64,000 nucleotides of DNA from Eretmocerus hayati. Its lineage: Eukaryota; Arthropoda; Insecta; Hymenoptera; Aphelinidae. Location: NCBI GenBank assembly GCA_029851415.1, contig CM056744.1, positions 97,807,338 through 97,871,337 of the forward strand, in the 5' to 3' direction. The position numbers were made by a program, and so were the translations under genes. Positions 9,785 through 23,000 of this stretch are shown here, piece by piece. How positions within the stretch are numbered: position 1 is the stretch's first letter; every line of letters begins with the position of its first letter. The notes under the pieces were generated by a model, which did no database searches, was not told the origin of the DNA, and saw nothing but the letters and a program-made list of their open reading frames with translations.

Positions 9785-9797
9785 GCTGTAAAGCCCT
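9785..9797. repeat. Target-site duplication, 5' side of the Jockey element
   Basis: GCTGTAAAGCCCT, identical to 5010-5022, borders the element's 5' end. Confidence 0.88.
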
Positions 9798-10076
9798 CCG
9801 CTAGGGTCCCTATAAACTATGGGTCTAGACAAAGGGGGAGGGGGGTAATTTTCCTGATTGGCTCCGCCATATTCAACGATCCCGTGCTTTTCAGATAGGG
9901 GAGCATCTGTGTGAGTGTGCTGTGCATACACAAGTGCGCCCGTGTACGTGTGTAGCTCGCTAAATATGGCGGCTGCCGTACCTTGTTTAGACCTGTTGAT
10001 TATAGGGACCTTACTCTCTGCCTCTTTCTAGCACTGTATCTGTAAACGGATTAGAGCAATACGTATTTTATTTTAA

Positions 10077-10322
10077 CACGTTCGCTGCGACGCGACGGTG
10101 TTTTTTCGTAATTTCATTCTGGCCATGAACTGAACCTCCGCATTTCGATAAAAACGTTCATATGGGTCTAGACTCTTTTTTATCTAATTGCTAACGTCCT
10201 TGGCAAAGTAAACCACCAAGATAGATTATTTTGGGAAAATTTTTCGAGCAAGTCTGAGTCGGCAAAGATTGAAAATTGAAAAATCCCGGGTCCCACCGGT
10301 AGGACCCGTCGCAGTGAACGTG
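10077..10322. mobile_element. TTAA-flanked MITE, piggyBac-like, copy 1
   Basis: The 246-base element lies between TTAA at 10073-10076 and 10323-10326. Its ends, CACGTTCGCTGCGAC and GTCGCAGTGAACGTG, are inverted repeats. Near the right end it holds the hairpin GGGTCCCACCGGTAGGACCC. It has no coding capacity. The TTAA target suggests mobilisation by a piggyBac-type transposase. A second copy is at 52583-53060. Confidence 0.85.
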
Positions 10323-10329
10323 TTAAAAA

Positions 10330-11030
10330 ATACCCAAACTTTTTTGTCGGAGATAATTCCAAAGAACAAAGTAATGTACGTTGGAGATGCCTTGAAAATT
10401 TTTTCGGGGCACCATAGGTGGTGAAAAGTTCATATTTTGTACCATATAATCGATCGAATAAAAAAGTCAAGAAAAAATTTTAACACATGACCCTTTTTCG
10501 TAGGTCTGTTTCGCGCGGAGCTACTCAAATAGATCCAGATCACTCTCTATCTCCTTCGACGTCAATCCATCACTCACACAAAACAGCTGGTATCTGGATT
10601 TTCATATCGATGGTCAACAATTTTGAGTGTGGGGAAACTAATAGAAAGCACAAGATTGACGAGTAAACGGGTGTTTTCTGAGATCGAGATGAGTATTTTT
10701 ATAATACGAACGTGTCGCCACGGTCAGTAGAAGAGGAACACTGAATGGCTCGTTTCTATATAGAACTGCTATAGCATATTTATCAATAATCTTGGAAAAT
10801 TTGAGGGTTGAGGTGTTTTTTTCCGACATAGAGGTGTATCATGTATCGAGTTCTCGTTTTAAAATCCGTATAGCAGACGATCTCACGAGGGGAGTACCAA
10901 CCTTGCGGGTCCTGGATCTTGAAAAAACTCTGGGAGTCTTCTTGTTTTGGTAAGAAATGAAGATACGCAGAAGGATTTCGCTCAATGGGCCTCCTATCCT
11001 GAGATACATCCATGGAGGTTAGCGTTGTCA
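10330..11030. repeat. Dispersed repeat shared with 12905-13060, 26490-26680 and 48290-49470
   Basis: The stretch with GGTGGTGAAAAGTTCATAT resembles 48390-48410. The segment 10880-11010 (CTGGGAGTCTTCTTGTTTTGG, then ATCCTGAGATACATCC) matches the complement of 12950-13060 and, loosely, 26520-26640 and 49320-49460. No gene is seen. Confidence 0.6.
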
Positions 11031-11036
11031 GTATAT

Positions 11037-12898
11037 ACAGGGTGTCCCAAAAGTCAGTCCCCCCCCCCCCCTTAAAAACTCGAAATTGGCTCCGGGGATC
11101 GAAAAACCCCGAAACACGTGTCTCTTAAAATCGGGGGGGGGGGGGGCGGGGGAGGGGGAAAGCTCGAATATGGTCTCAGATTTGACCTTGAATGTGACAT
11201 TGATGGTTTTTTGGAGGTTAGAAACGGTTTTTTCAAATGGGAACCCCTATTTTTTACTCCGGATTCTGAAAGAGCAAAAATTTTATGTCCAAATATGACT
11301 TTTTGCCGATGTTTCAGACCTTTAGGGGTCATTTTTTTAGGGTTCCCATTTGAAAAAACCGTTTCTAACCTCCAAAAAACCATCAAGGTCACATTCAAGG
11401 TCAAATCTGAGACCATATTCGAGCTTTCCCCTCGATTTTAGGAGACACATGCGGGAATTTTCGATTCCCGGAGCGAATTCCGAATTTTGTGGGCCAAGGT
11501 CATATTCAAGGTCACAGGTCAAGGGTCAGAATAAGGCTGAGGAACTTCTCTGAGAGGTACCTTGACAGGGCCGCGTCGGGGGTTCACGCCAGGTTGGTGT
11601 GACCCGCGAGACCGGCCGACGGTCTGTCACTCAAAGTTCAAGAGTCTTGGCTCGTCACGACACTATCACACCTTAGGTCGCGGCGAGAGGGCGAGAATCG
11701 AATGAAACATGTATATGCACATGAATGACTCTACACTTGATTCGGTTCGTTGTGAGATGGCACGACCGTGCGTTACACTGGACACTGACTCAGTTGCACT
11801 CCCGTGCGTGACACTCGCGTGTTGACTGGGGCACCGCGGGTGCTGAAGAGTTGAGTGATTCGTAGGATTAGGAGGGAAAGGGGTTGAATTAAATATATAG
11901 GGATTATACACACACTTGACGCGGTGGCCGACACTACAATCTAATTAACCAATACACACGTAAGTTACGCACAAATATAACACTATGTATAATGAATTAT
12001 CGCGGCCCTCTACAAGACCGCGGCGTGACGTGAAGTGAATATAGCGTAGTGATGACGGGCAACGGCTGACGGGAGGCGTCCGCGTCCAAGCCGAGCGAAG
12101 GCGACCGATGCGCCTGATGATCGAAAGATGACTGATGATGATTGACTCTAGCGACCGGTCTTATATACTCGCGGTTTTCTCGGTAAGCCGGGAAAACAGC
12201 GGCTTTCGTGAATTTAGCATGTAAAAATTTTGTAAGCCGAGGAATAAGCGGCTTACGTTTTGTTTGACGTTAAGAAAACTTGTAAGCCGGTAAAACGCCG
12301 GCTTACGTGCATTTAACATGAGAAAATTTGGTAAGCCGGTAAAACACCGGCTTACGTGCATTTAACATGAGAAAATTTTGTAATCCGGTAAAAAGCCGGC
12401 TTACGCGCATTTTGCATGTAAAAATTTGGTAATCCGGGGAATAGACGGCTTACGGCTGATGACTCATACACACGTGATGGGTAGGAATGAAGGATGATGT
12501 AATGTATTAAAAAGGTGGGCTAATCATGCGATGAGATGCGCGCGTCAACCTCTCAAAACAAGACTATCGTACTAGGTGTGGTACGTTAATCCACCCTCCA
12601 GATACTTTTGACCCCAAAATGACCCCTAAAGGTCATCTGAAACATCGGCAAAAAATCACATTTGGACGTAAAATTTTGTGCCCTTTCAGAATCCCAAGTC
12701 AAAAATAGGGGTTCCCATTTAAAAAAAAAAAACCGTTCTAACCTCCAAAAAACCATCAAGGTCACATTCAAGGTCAAATCTAAGACCATATTCGAGCTTT
12801 TCCCTCAAGTTTACGAGACACTTGTTTCGGGGTTTTTCGATCCCCGGAGCCAATTTCGAGTTTTTAAGGGGGGGAACTGACTTTTGAGACAACCTGTA
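11037..12898. mobile_element. TA-flanked composite foldback element
   Basis: The left end CAGGGTGTCCCAAAAGTCAGT is matched inversely by ACTGACTTTTGAGACAACCTG at the right, each flanked by TA. Inside, 11086-11300 and 11330-11490 form a long inverted repeat, and 12640-12880 is a third copy of the same arm. Every arm carries several AAGGTCA words. The middle (11560-12180 and 12460-12590) is unassigned. No transposase frame is visible, so the element is non-autonomous. Superfamily is unclear. Confidence 0.65.
12181..12457. repeat. 49-bp tandem repeat, each unit a hairpin (about 5.5 copies)
   Basis: Each unit contains the stem GTAAGCCGG, a short A-rich loop and CCGGCTTAC, followed by a GTGCATTTAACATGAGAAAATTT-type spacer. 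Stem changes are often compensated or mirrored between the two arms (for example ACGCCGG versus ACACCGG sit in the loop edge). Confidence 0.85.
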
Positions 12899-12904
12899 TG
12901 TGTT

Positions 12905-13926
12905 ATTTTAACATAGACCTATATGGACAATGCTAATTTCTATAGGTGTATCTCGGAATAGGAGACCCATTGGACAAAACCTTCGTGGGTACCTCCATTT
13001 CTCACTAAAGCAAGAAGATTCCCAGAGTTTGGTCAAGATCCAGGACCCAACAAGGTTGGTGTTCTCCTCGTCAGTGCCAAGATTTCCTAAGCCTATTCGA
13101 GGTGGGCTGCACCGCTCTGTCAGCGCCACAAACACACGAAGAAATGGATAAGGCGGCCGAAAATTGAACTGTCGCGAGGCCGTTTCCCATCTCAAATACA
13201 TAGTTTGCGACGGGACAGTTGCCACCTCGAATATGATCTATCGTTCTTCTCTCAACTCTCCTTGACTGTTTCACACAGAGAAAATGGTTGAATCTATTTT
13301 GTCTTCTGATCGATAAAAATATAGAAATTCCAAGAGAAAAATGGTCCAGCAAGATTTTCTGAAGTTTATTTCAAAGGCTAGCCATTCCGAAGACGAAAAG
13401 ATCAATCATTAATTCATCAGGAGGGTCTTTCAGAACGGCAGAAAGGTCTTTCCATCAGAATTGATCAGTCAAGATTCAACATCAAATTAACAGTATTTGA
13501 GGCTGAAAGAGGAACGATTAATTCAATGCTACTTAAATACAGGCTTTAGGACCAGTCCGTCACGAATGTAGAATTTGCACTAAATGAATACGGGAGATAT
13601 GATCACAAGTTATCAGAATAAATAATGGAAAATAATTGCCACATTTAAGGATGTATTGATCGTCTGGAGTCTCCGATTTTACTCGTCACTGATCGACAAG
13701 AGCAAAAATCACAGCTGCGAGGACGGATTATCTTAGCAGACTCAATCAATTAAAGATTAGGAAATACTACGAGTAATTATTTGGAGATATGTCAACATAC
13801 AGGCAAGCGAAGTTTGGTTGCACCGAATTCTTGACAAAGTATTCATCATTTCGCAATTTTTAAATCCAGATACATCCCAAATTTTAGATTTGCGGTTATA
13901 CACATTTATGTGTTGGGGGAATCGAG
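12905..13926. other. Upstream region of gene A; no gene seen
   Basis: The left part (12930-13060) is a dispersed repeat copy. From 13380 to 13926 the DNA looks unique and AT-rich and would contain the gene A promoter and 5' UTR. I see no clear TATA box. Confidence 0.5.
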
Positions 13927-14068
13927 ATGAAGAATTCTATTCTTTATATTATTTTGTTCGCATCAGGCATTTCATTTTCTAGTTCTGCTGTTAAACGTGG
14001 TTACCCAATGTTTATCTCACTTTTCATTTTTTATCATACTGCAGTAGACTCTATTATAAATATAACAG
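13927..14068 (+). CDS. Gene A exon 1: signal peptide
   Basis: The ATG opens a hydrophobic N-terminus, MKNSILYIILFASGISFSSS. The donor ACAG|GTATGA gives phase 1, as exon 2 needs. A weaker in-phase donor AAAC|GTGGTT at 13996 would shorten the protein by 24 residues and join closer to the mature start, so the 3' border is uncertain. Confidence 0.6.
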
Positions 14069-17000
14069 GTATGATGAATTTGTTTGACCATTTTAAGCCA
14101 CTAAAAATTGCATTTATCACTCATCCCAATCTTTTTCTCAACCCCATTTTTAATCTACTAATAGCGTAATCCTTGCGGAATACATGTGGTTGACCTTACC
14201 ATCCTCATCCATGTTTCTATTTTTTGAAAACTGATGAAAAGTAACAACTTCTCTACGTCTACTACATCTTTATCTTTTGCAGTTCTTCCCTCTCTTTGAG
14301 CAACTTCTTCATCCACTTCACTCCATCTCCATCTCTGAGCATGATCGAATCACTTCTAGATTTGTTCTTGTAGAGCATTATTTTGTGATATGCTTCCAAG
14401 ACTCTTCTTCCCAGTTCCATTCTCTGCATAGTTTACTTTCTTCTTCTTCCTAGGATCTTTGTCCTCTCCATTCATTGCAGCACCTGAATCTTGAAATCTT
14501 TCTAGGTATTTCGGCCTGTTTTCAATCATCCACCTCTCATATTTTCTCGCTGATTTTGAGTCCATGATTTTTTCCAGACTCTGTCTTTCTTTCGTTTCTT
14601 TTTCGTCATCCGCTGCTTCCATTTACCAGCTTTGCATTTTTCCTTCTTTAAGCAGATTCATCATTTCCTTTTCCCATCTTGTCTCTTCCCATTCTTGTTT
14701 TCCCATCTCTCCCTTGCATCCTCTCAGAAGTTCATTTTCTGTGCTTTTCTTCATCTGATCTTGGCATTGAATTTGTCTGACTTGATCTTGATTCATTATT
14801 CAGAAGAAAAATCTCTGGTCAGCATTTTTCATTGGAAGAATACGAGCATCACAGTGGAATTATTAATTTTAGGAACTAAGAATGAGGTCGAGACTTGTGC
14901 AACACAGCCATGCCAGGATGCAGGTGAGAGATTGATCTTTTTATTCATCCTGAAACACGAGTCAAGTCTTTGAGGATTGAAAAAAGCTCGTAGTCAATAA
15001 GAGGCGTTGAAGTTTTCCGGTCCTAAGTATAATTGATGATCAGAGGAAGTCAATGGATATTCTAATATTAGTTAAGGAGATGAACTGCAGAATTCGAATC
15101 ATGGTGTAGTATTATTTAATAAGCTCTTTCCAGATTGCTCATCCATACATAGATCAACTGCAGGAACACATCCAAAATGTCTCGCTTCTGATCGACTTCG
15201 TGATCAGACTCGACTTGTCGAAATTTTGATCATTTACCAAGTTCAAGTGACTCAATTGAATTCCATGGATAGTTTAGGGATTGGTCAATCAATCTACGTA
15301 TCTAAATTTTCGTAGTTTTTGTTTTTTTAACGATGACCACTTTGCAACCTCGACACTACTTCCAAACCCATTTTTATCAAACTTTGAAACAAAAGCCAGA
15401 GATAAGCTTGCACGGTTTAGTACGTGCATCAAAAGCAAAAGGGAAAACCATGAGTATTTGATAAGCAAATGTCTGTAATTTTATGCTCACCGAATCCTGG
15501 ATACATCATCAGGCACTCCACCTCTGTACAAAGAAAAAAAAATATGAAACGATCCTCTAAAGCATCCTCGTTTCAGCAACTATACTACGAGGGAACATGA
15601 ACCGTGACGTCCAACCTTGTGACGATTTCTACCAATTTGCTTGTGGTAACTACGCGAATAAGTTGAGCCAGACCAATGATTCAGCATCGGCTTCTTCATT
15701 GTTATCGGATCATACTATAATAGCTTTGGGCAGACTGAAGAGAGCTTTGAAGAGACGAACTGCAAATGAGGAGCCTAAGACTTTCAAAAAGTTGCGAGGA
15801 TTTTACAACGTGTGCATGAATGAAAGTAAGATGAATTCATTTCCCTTTCCAGAACCCACAGGTTTTAACAGAATATGATCCTCGCAACGGATGTTTGGAT
15901 ATAAGGTCAGAGGAATTGGTGATTGTATCAGATTTGTTGATCTGCAGAGATGAGATGTATTAGGATCAAAAATACATTTTTATCAGCTTGCTCTCTTTGG
16001 ACCCTGATTAACAGCTTTGAAAAAACTTTTATGATGCGAAATAAGCCAATAATTCGTATCAAATCGGGAATATATGGCAAAGCTACAAATTGAAATTTCT
16101 TGTTTTTTTCATTTTGTATAGAGTAATTCCACGTCAATTCAGCAAGGTTCTTACCGACCATTTTTTATCCTTTCATAAGTTTTTTCCCGTTTCAGAGGGT
16201 TGATAAAGATAGTTTCAACAGTTTATAGGGCCAAAAGAGTAAGTCGTTGTGCCATAAATTTAAGATTTGAAACATTGCCTCGGCAATTTGCACATAGCTT
16301 TTGACCATTCTCACCAGTCGCAAATCGGCTTACGGCATTCGAAAGAAGGGTCAAAAACCTATCGATTGACTTCCTGCAAAGCCTTCTAAAACCCGTTCTG
16401 GTTTTTGCCAGACTCAAAATAACCTTGATTCACGGTTTAGTCCATATCTTCTTTGACCCGTCGAAAAAAATGAAAAAATTTCTTTTTCCTATTGGTATTG
16501 TTCTAACCTACACGTAAAAGAAATTTGGAGTATTTATTCTGAGATATGGCCATAGACATAGGAAGGCATAGAATGCGAGTCGCGGGTTATTGCCGTGGGA
16601 CTTTGTGCGAGTGAGACGGATGCGCAAGAGGCAATGCTTTCTTGGAGCGGCGTGACTGTTACGTCATGCTCTCTCACTCGCACTCATGCAATCTCGACGT
16701 CCCACTCTCCCAATCCTGACCCGCAGTCTATATCCTTCTATGTCTATGGATATGGCTTTTCTGGAATTTTTTTGGGTTAGAATGTAAGAAAAAGGAGAAA
16801 CTAACTTTTTATGAAGCCGGAACTCCTTGTAGAGCTCTGAATCTATCTTCATCGTCTCTGCCGACTCATTTGACATCGGGTTTGTATTCTCTACGAATCA
16901 TATGAATGATTGGAAGTCATCGAAATCTTGAAAAAGTATTTCCGAATCACTATTTTGAGAAGCTTTCGTAGGGCTTACAAGTTTGATTCTCGACATTTTT

Positions 17001-20000
17001 GTTTTGATTCGAGTGGCTACAAATCCGCCCCTAGAGCCTCAAATAGACTCTTACAAAAGATCGTTTTGAAGGAAATTTCAAGGGTTATCGTTTCAGAATG
17101 GTTTCAAGTCATCAAAATATAGGGTGTGCTGAGGAGGCTATTTTCTGTTTGAAAAATTGATTTGGAAATACTTTTTCAAGGTTTTGATGACTCTTAATGA
17201 CTCAGATGATTCTTAGAAAATACATCCCTGATGTCAAATGACTCAACAAATATGATGAAGAAGAATTCGGAGCTCTAAAAGGAGTTTCGGCTTCATGAAG
17301 GATCATTCTCCACTTGTTGACATTTTAACGTACAAAAAAAATGCAGAAGAGCCATATCTCAGAATAAATACTCCAAATTTTTTTTACGTGTAGGTCAAAA
17401 CAATTTCATCGAAGAGAAAATAAAAAAAAATTTCTCTTGAGTCAAAAAAGATATGGACCAAACTGTGAATAAAGGTCATTTTGAGTCTCGCAAGGACCAG
17501 AACGGCTTTTAGAAGGGATTGCAGGTGGTAAATCGATAGGTGTTCCACCCCTCTATTAAATGCCGTCAGCCGAATCACGATTGATAACGATGGTCAAAAG
17601 CTATAAGCAAATTACCGAGGCAATGTTTGAATCTTGAATTTACGGCACAACCACATATACACAGTCTCCATATCCTCTATTTTTTTTAAAATAAGGGAAA
17701 AGGGGAAAGTCAGCCGAGAAAATAGGGGAAAATAAGAAGAATCTACAAAATGTCATGACATAGTGAATCGAAATTTTAATCGCACATTCGTATGTACAGT
17801 ACATAGAATGGAATTGGTATTATCACCAAAAGTCGCATTGAATCATACTCCTGTAATTAATAATGGACAAAAATATTCATAACTCCTTACTATGAATTAC
17901 AAGTATTGTTTTTGATAAGATAATCAAGCAGTACGAGATTTGAGAATCCACGAAATTTTACAGTGCTTTTTTAAAATAAGATTCAATATCATGACATTTT
18001 CTTATTGATCATATAGGTCTACACTACCGGTCAAAAGAGTGTGTACCCCTATAAAAAAAAAAAAAAAAAAAAAAAATCGCTTCTGATCACTCCACTGCTC
18101 GGATCTTCTAGGTCCAAAATGACTCTACAAGGGTTCATTTGTAGCTCCTCCCAAGCACTCTAAGGGACCGTTTGGTTTTTTTCCCTCCGGCTCTACAGTA
18201 TTTCAATGGGTCAAGTCAAGTCCTGGGGAAAATTCATGAAAATCGGGTCAACATTCAAACTTCTCCAAGTCAGACATGAGTTGATGGATCAGGGTGATTC
18301 GAAAAACATTCGAAAGTGAAAGTTGAGAGCTCTAAAGTGTATTGTTGAAGATTATCCTAGTTTGTTTCTGATCTGAGCTGTGACTGTAAAGGGAGATTTT
18401 TCTCGGAGAAGATTCCCAAAAACCACGAAAAAGTGGAGAAATCGGTCTCACGGTGGTTATTATCCGATTTCTCTCAAGTTTTTTTCGTGTTGTTGATGAA
18501 AGGAACCAGGATCAGTGCTTAGACCAGTGGAAAAATGAGCCCATTCTCTATAAAAAGAGTCACAGCTCGCACCAGGAATAATCTAGAATAATTTGCAAAA
18601 ACGAATTTTGAAGCTCCTGAATTCTACTTTGAGATGCTTCTTTGAATCATTTGGATCCATCAATTTCTAAAGAATTGCGAAGGTTGGCGTAATGACCTGA
18701 TTTTCATAGAATTCTACAGAGCTCCTGATTGATTTTGCAAGAATCTATTGAGCTGCGTGGAAAAAAAATACTAAATGACTTTGAAAGTGCTTGAGAGAAG
18801 CTACAAAATGAGCCCAAGTAGAGTCATTTTGGACCAAGGAGAGTTGAGCAGTCAAGTGAGCGAAATCGAGCTTTTTTGGTGTACACAAAATTTTGACTGG
18901 TACTGTACATATTCAAGGCCTACGCTTTTCTAACTCTCGAGTGAGCTGATCCAGTTCTTTTTCGCAGCGCCTTCTCTGTATCTCTGAAATTTTCTAGATT
19001 TTTGGTTCCCTCTATAATTACGTTATTACCCATGATGTTTTTTGTAGCATAGAAGAGCATTTTTTGGATCTTAATTACATCTTCAACGGATCCATCATAC
19101 TTTTTCTGAGCAGTACATTGTCGGCAAAATAAATCAATAAACTATTGCTTGAATCGACCCAAAATATGAGGTCATAATATGAATATTTGCTCCTTAGCGA
19201 ATTCCGATAGAACAAGTCTTTTGTGTGACAGGAGGAATAAAGAGTCGTGTATCACAGATGAAGTTTGTGAAACTCGATTCAATTATGGAGATCTTACGAC
19301 TCAAGTTTGGCCAATTTCATTGTTCTTCATTTACACGGAAAATGAAATTAACCCGAGACAATTGAGACGCTTGCGTGAAAAAGATGCGATGCTTTATGTC
19401 AAAGAACTAGTCCAAAATGGAATAATTACGATCTTCCCACATCAGATGGAGTATCAATTCAGATTAGGATATGAAAATTCACGTACCTGATTCAGATCCA
19501 AGTCTTCACAGGTAAACAAACTCAGTTTTCACGCTCAGAGACACTTGATAGATGAGACAGTCATGAGCGTTCCTGCGGTATAAGATAATAAGAGCCGTCG
19601 GTCTGACAGTCTTAGCTCGAATTCGCAGAAATTATTATCGGACAGATAGAAATAAGGGAAATAAGGGAAATAAGGGAAAAAACCTGATTTTATGGACAAA
19701 AAAGAGGAAACTGGAATTATAGGGGGAAAAAGGAGAATAGGAAATTGTTATGAAGACAGACATATACATATAAAATTTACAATTTTTTTGTTACCCCCCG
19801 GTTACAGTATGTACACACCTTGTGGAACAGATTGTATACAATTTTTTTGTTACCCCCCGGTTACAGTATGTACACACCTTGTGGAACAGATTGTATAGAC
19901 CTGGGTCATGCAAAAATTTTTTTTGTAATTCTCCGATGTTTGCATGCTAATAAAATTGCCGGAAATGGTATCCGCGCCTCGTTCACGAGGTACCCCGCTT

Positions 20001-23000
20001 CCGAGCGATTATTTCGACCCTCGTCTGCGGCTCAGGGCGAAAACCAATCGCTTAAAAGCGAGCTACAACCTCACGAACTCGGTGCGAAATCTACTATTTT
20101 AGGCCTATAAACTGTTGGGACCATCTTTTTCCAACACTATGATTTTTTGTTTATTCAAAGCATTGTAGCCTAGACAGGCTTATACAGCTTTACATACAAA
20201 AACTTGAGTAGCTATATGAGCAGGGGAATACATGAAAGTGGATAATCCGGAGAAGGAATACATGGTTCCAACACTATGAAACGGGGAAAAAAACCTGTGA
20301 ATGGATATAAAATAGTCGGAAAAAACTTTGCTGAATTGACGTGAAATTACTCTATAGACTCTACTGCTGTAGCAATATGCTCTTGGGGCCACTAAGTACT
20401 TTCCACGCGCATAGAATTTTTCGATAAAAATTACGAGACTGGTACAGGAAAAATTACCCTACATGCCCGCAATCGTGGAACGCGCCACCTAGGAGCGCCA
20501 ATTTTTACGGGCATGAAGGGTAATTTTTCCCTGTACCAAGAAGACGCTTTCTCCCATGCCACTTACAGTGATGTTGCTCTGATCAATATTAATATCACCA
20601 AAAGTGAGAATGAAGATGATTCAGCAAGTTTCAAATGGGTTTATCAGTTTGTATGCTTCGACCTCGGATCAAAATCCAGGCATCTTCATCAGAACGAGTC
20701 AAATAATGTACTTCTATACCGAATATTTTGTGAGGTTAGATGAGACCATTGAGACGCCGAGCTAGCGAGCTCGGGGCGCGCGCAGGCGCCCCCAACTCTT
20801 CTCTATATTGGTACGGTAAGAATTACCCTACAAGTGCCCGCAAAATTTACCCAAATTCACCGCACTTGCCCGGTCAAAATCATACCCGTGGAGCAAGGGA
20901 AAACTCGTGATGGGAGAAAACCTGCTCCGGAGAGTTCGGCACATTTATCATGCTACCCTTACGGTGCTCGTACCACATTTCGTGAGCATGAACACCGCAA
21001 GTGTAACATTTCGTGCCTCCCGCTCACGTTGCTGAGGTGTAAGTGTCATCTAATCGATCAGAAAAGCCAGCAAGTCGAGGTTGGTTAGACCGAGATGGGC
21101 GGTCACCCATCCAAGTACTAACCGCGCCTAATTATGCTTAACTTCGATGATCGACTGAGCTGACACTCAGCGACCCCACCAACTGTGTCGGTAAATTCAC
21201 CGCACTTTTTCACCAAATTCGATACAATTTTTGACATGAAATAAAATTTACCAGACAGTATGGGTCATTTCTCTCGACACTCATCCGCAATAAGTAGGCT
21301 GAAATGTCGGACGTCCCACGATTACCCTAACTGTGCCCGTATTTTTTATCAAAAAATTCTGTGCGTGCAGACTTCATTTTTTATTTTTACGATGTACTCA
21401 ACTAGAGTTATCACAAAGATCGGTTTTCGGGCTTGTCCACATACGTGGACGTTTCAAGTCAAATGGCTAAAGGATCTGACTCAACATATTTCATCAGTCC
21501 AGAGATTCGTGAAACGAATAGCACATTACGGTGTCCTAAAAGCCAGCACCCTCTGGCTGCATTTTCACGCTAGCGATTTTTCGCCGCGGCGAGCGATCTT
21601 CGTCATCGGTATGAGAGAGAAAGTTGTATCAGTCGTTCTCTCTCACACCAATGGTGAAGATCGCTCGCCGCGGCGAAAAATCGCTACCGTGGAAATGCAG
21701 CCTCTCTCGTTTTTTCAAGAATGGTTAAGAAGCCCGAGATAGGCTGGAACATAAGTCCCCTTGTTTGGAGGAGGGGGAGGGGATACAACGGTAACCTTCG
21801 TTTCCATCGCCATAGTTTCCAAAGCAACCGTCACGAACACGATTATTACGAGTTTCAGATCGCACTCTCTGTTAAAACTTAAAGTGAGATGTATAACGAT
21901 TCTTTTTGAAAAATACAGGGTTTCCGAGAAGTGAATACCCTCCCTAATTATTTCGAAAAGCATTAGGGATCGCGGGACACTCCGGTACACGTGTCCACAA
22001 ACTTTGAAGGGGACATCCGATGGTGACCTTGGTCTTGACCTTGGATGTCGATTTCAAAGTTATTTTAAGGTGAACTCGATTTTTTGGAATATAAATACCT
22101 CCTTTTGACTTCGGATTCTGAGAGAGCGAGGAAAATTGTGGAATTTTTATTTGGAAGTTATTTCGATCTGACTTGACCTTGGTGAGGTAAATGAAGATCA
22201 ATACGATTGGACGGTAACTGCCGTAATTCCAAGAGTAAACGTTTCATCAAAAAATGTTTGGGATAGAAGTTGTTCATGATCACAGAGAGAACAAGCTAGC
22301 GACCTTAGTCTTGACCTTGGAAGTCATCTTCAAGGTCATCTGAAGGTCAGCTCAATGTTTCAAATAAAAACAGCTACTTTCGACCTCGGATTCTGAAAGA
22401 GCGTGGATATTTATGGAAATCGTGTCCGAAACGATCTTACTTGATCTTGGCAAGGTGAATGGAAGTCACTCGGACCTCGCCTAAAGATCTAATGGTCAAG
22501 ACTAAAGTCATACGCTTATTCTTGCTGTGATCATGAACAACTTGTATCCCAAATATTTTCCGATGAAATAGTTACTCTCCGAGCTGCGGTGGTTACATTC
22601 CACCCGTACTGACCTCCATTCACCTCGCCAAGGTCAAGTTGGATCAAAAGATGTTTTCGACTAAAGTTTCATAATGTTTCACACTCTTTCAGAATCCGAG
22701 ATCAAAAATAGGTGTTTCTATTAAAAAAAAATCAAGTTAACCTCCAGATGACCTTGAAATTGACCTGCAAGGTCAGAACCAAGGTCACCATCGGATGTCC
22801 TCCAAGTAAGTGGACACGTGTACCGGGATTTTCACGATTCCCAATGCTTCTCGAAAAAAACAAGGAGGCTCGAGTGATTTTCTGGAATTTTCTCATTTAT
22901 CCTTTGGTTCATAGCAAAGTTATCACTACAATCTTTAATCCATTGTTACCCTATATGTACATACCTTGTATTATGGACACCCGTGCTGGAAGGGTTGAAT

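Noticed and set aside
19179..19490. 103-codon open frame in gene A intron 3
   Set aside because: No domain, no splice context and it lies in repeat-rich intron DNA.
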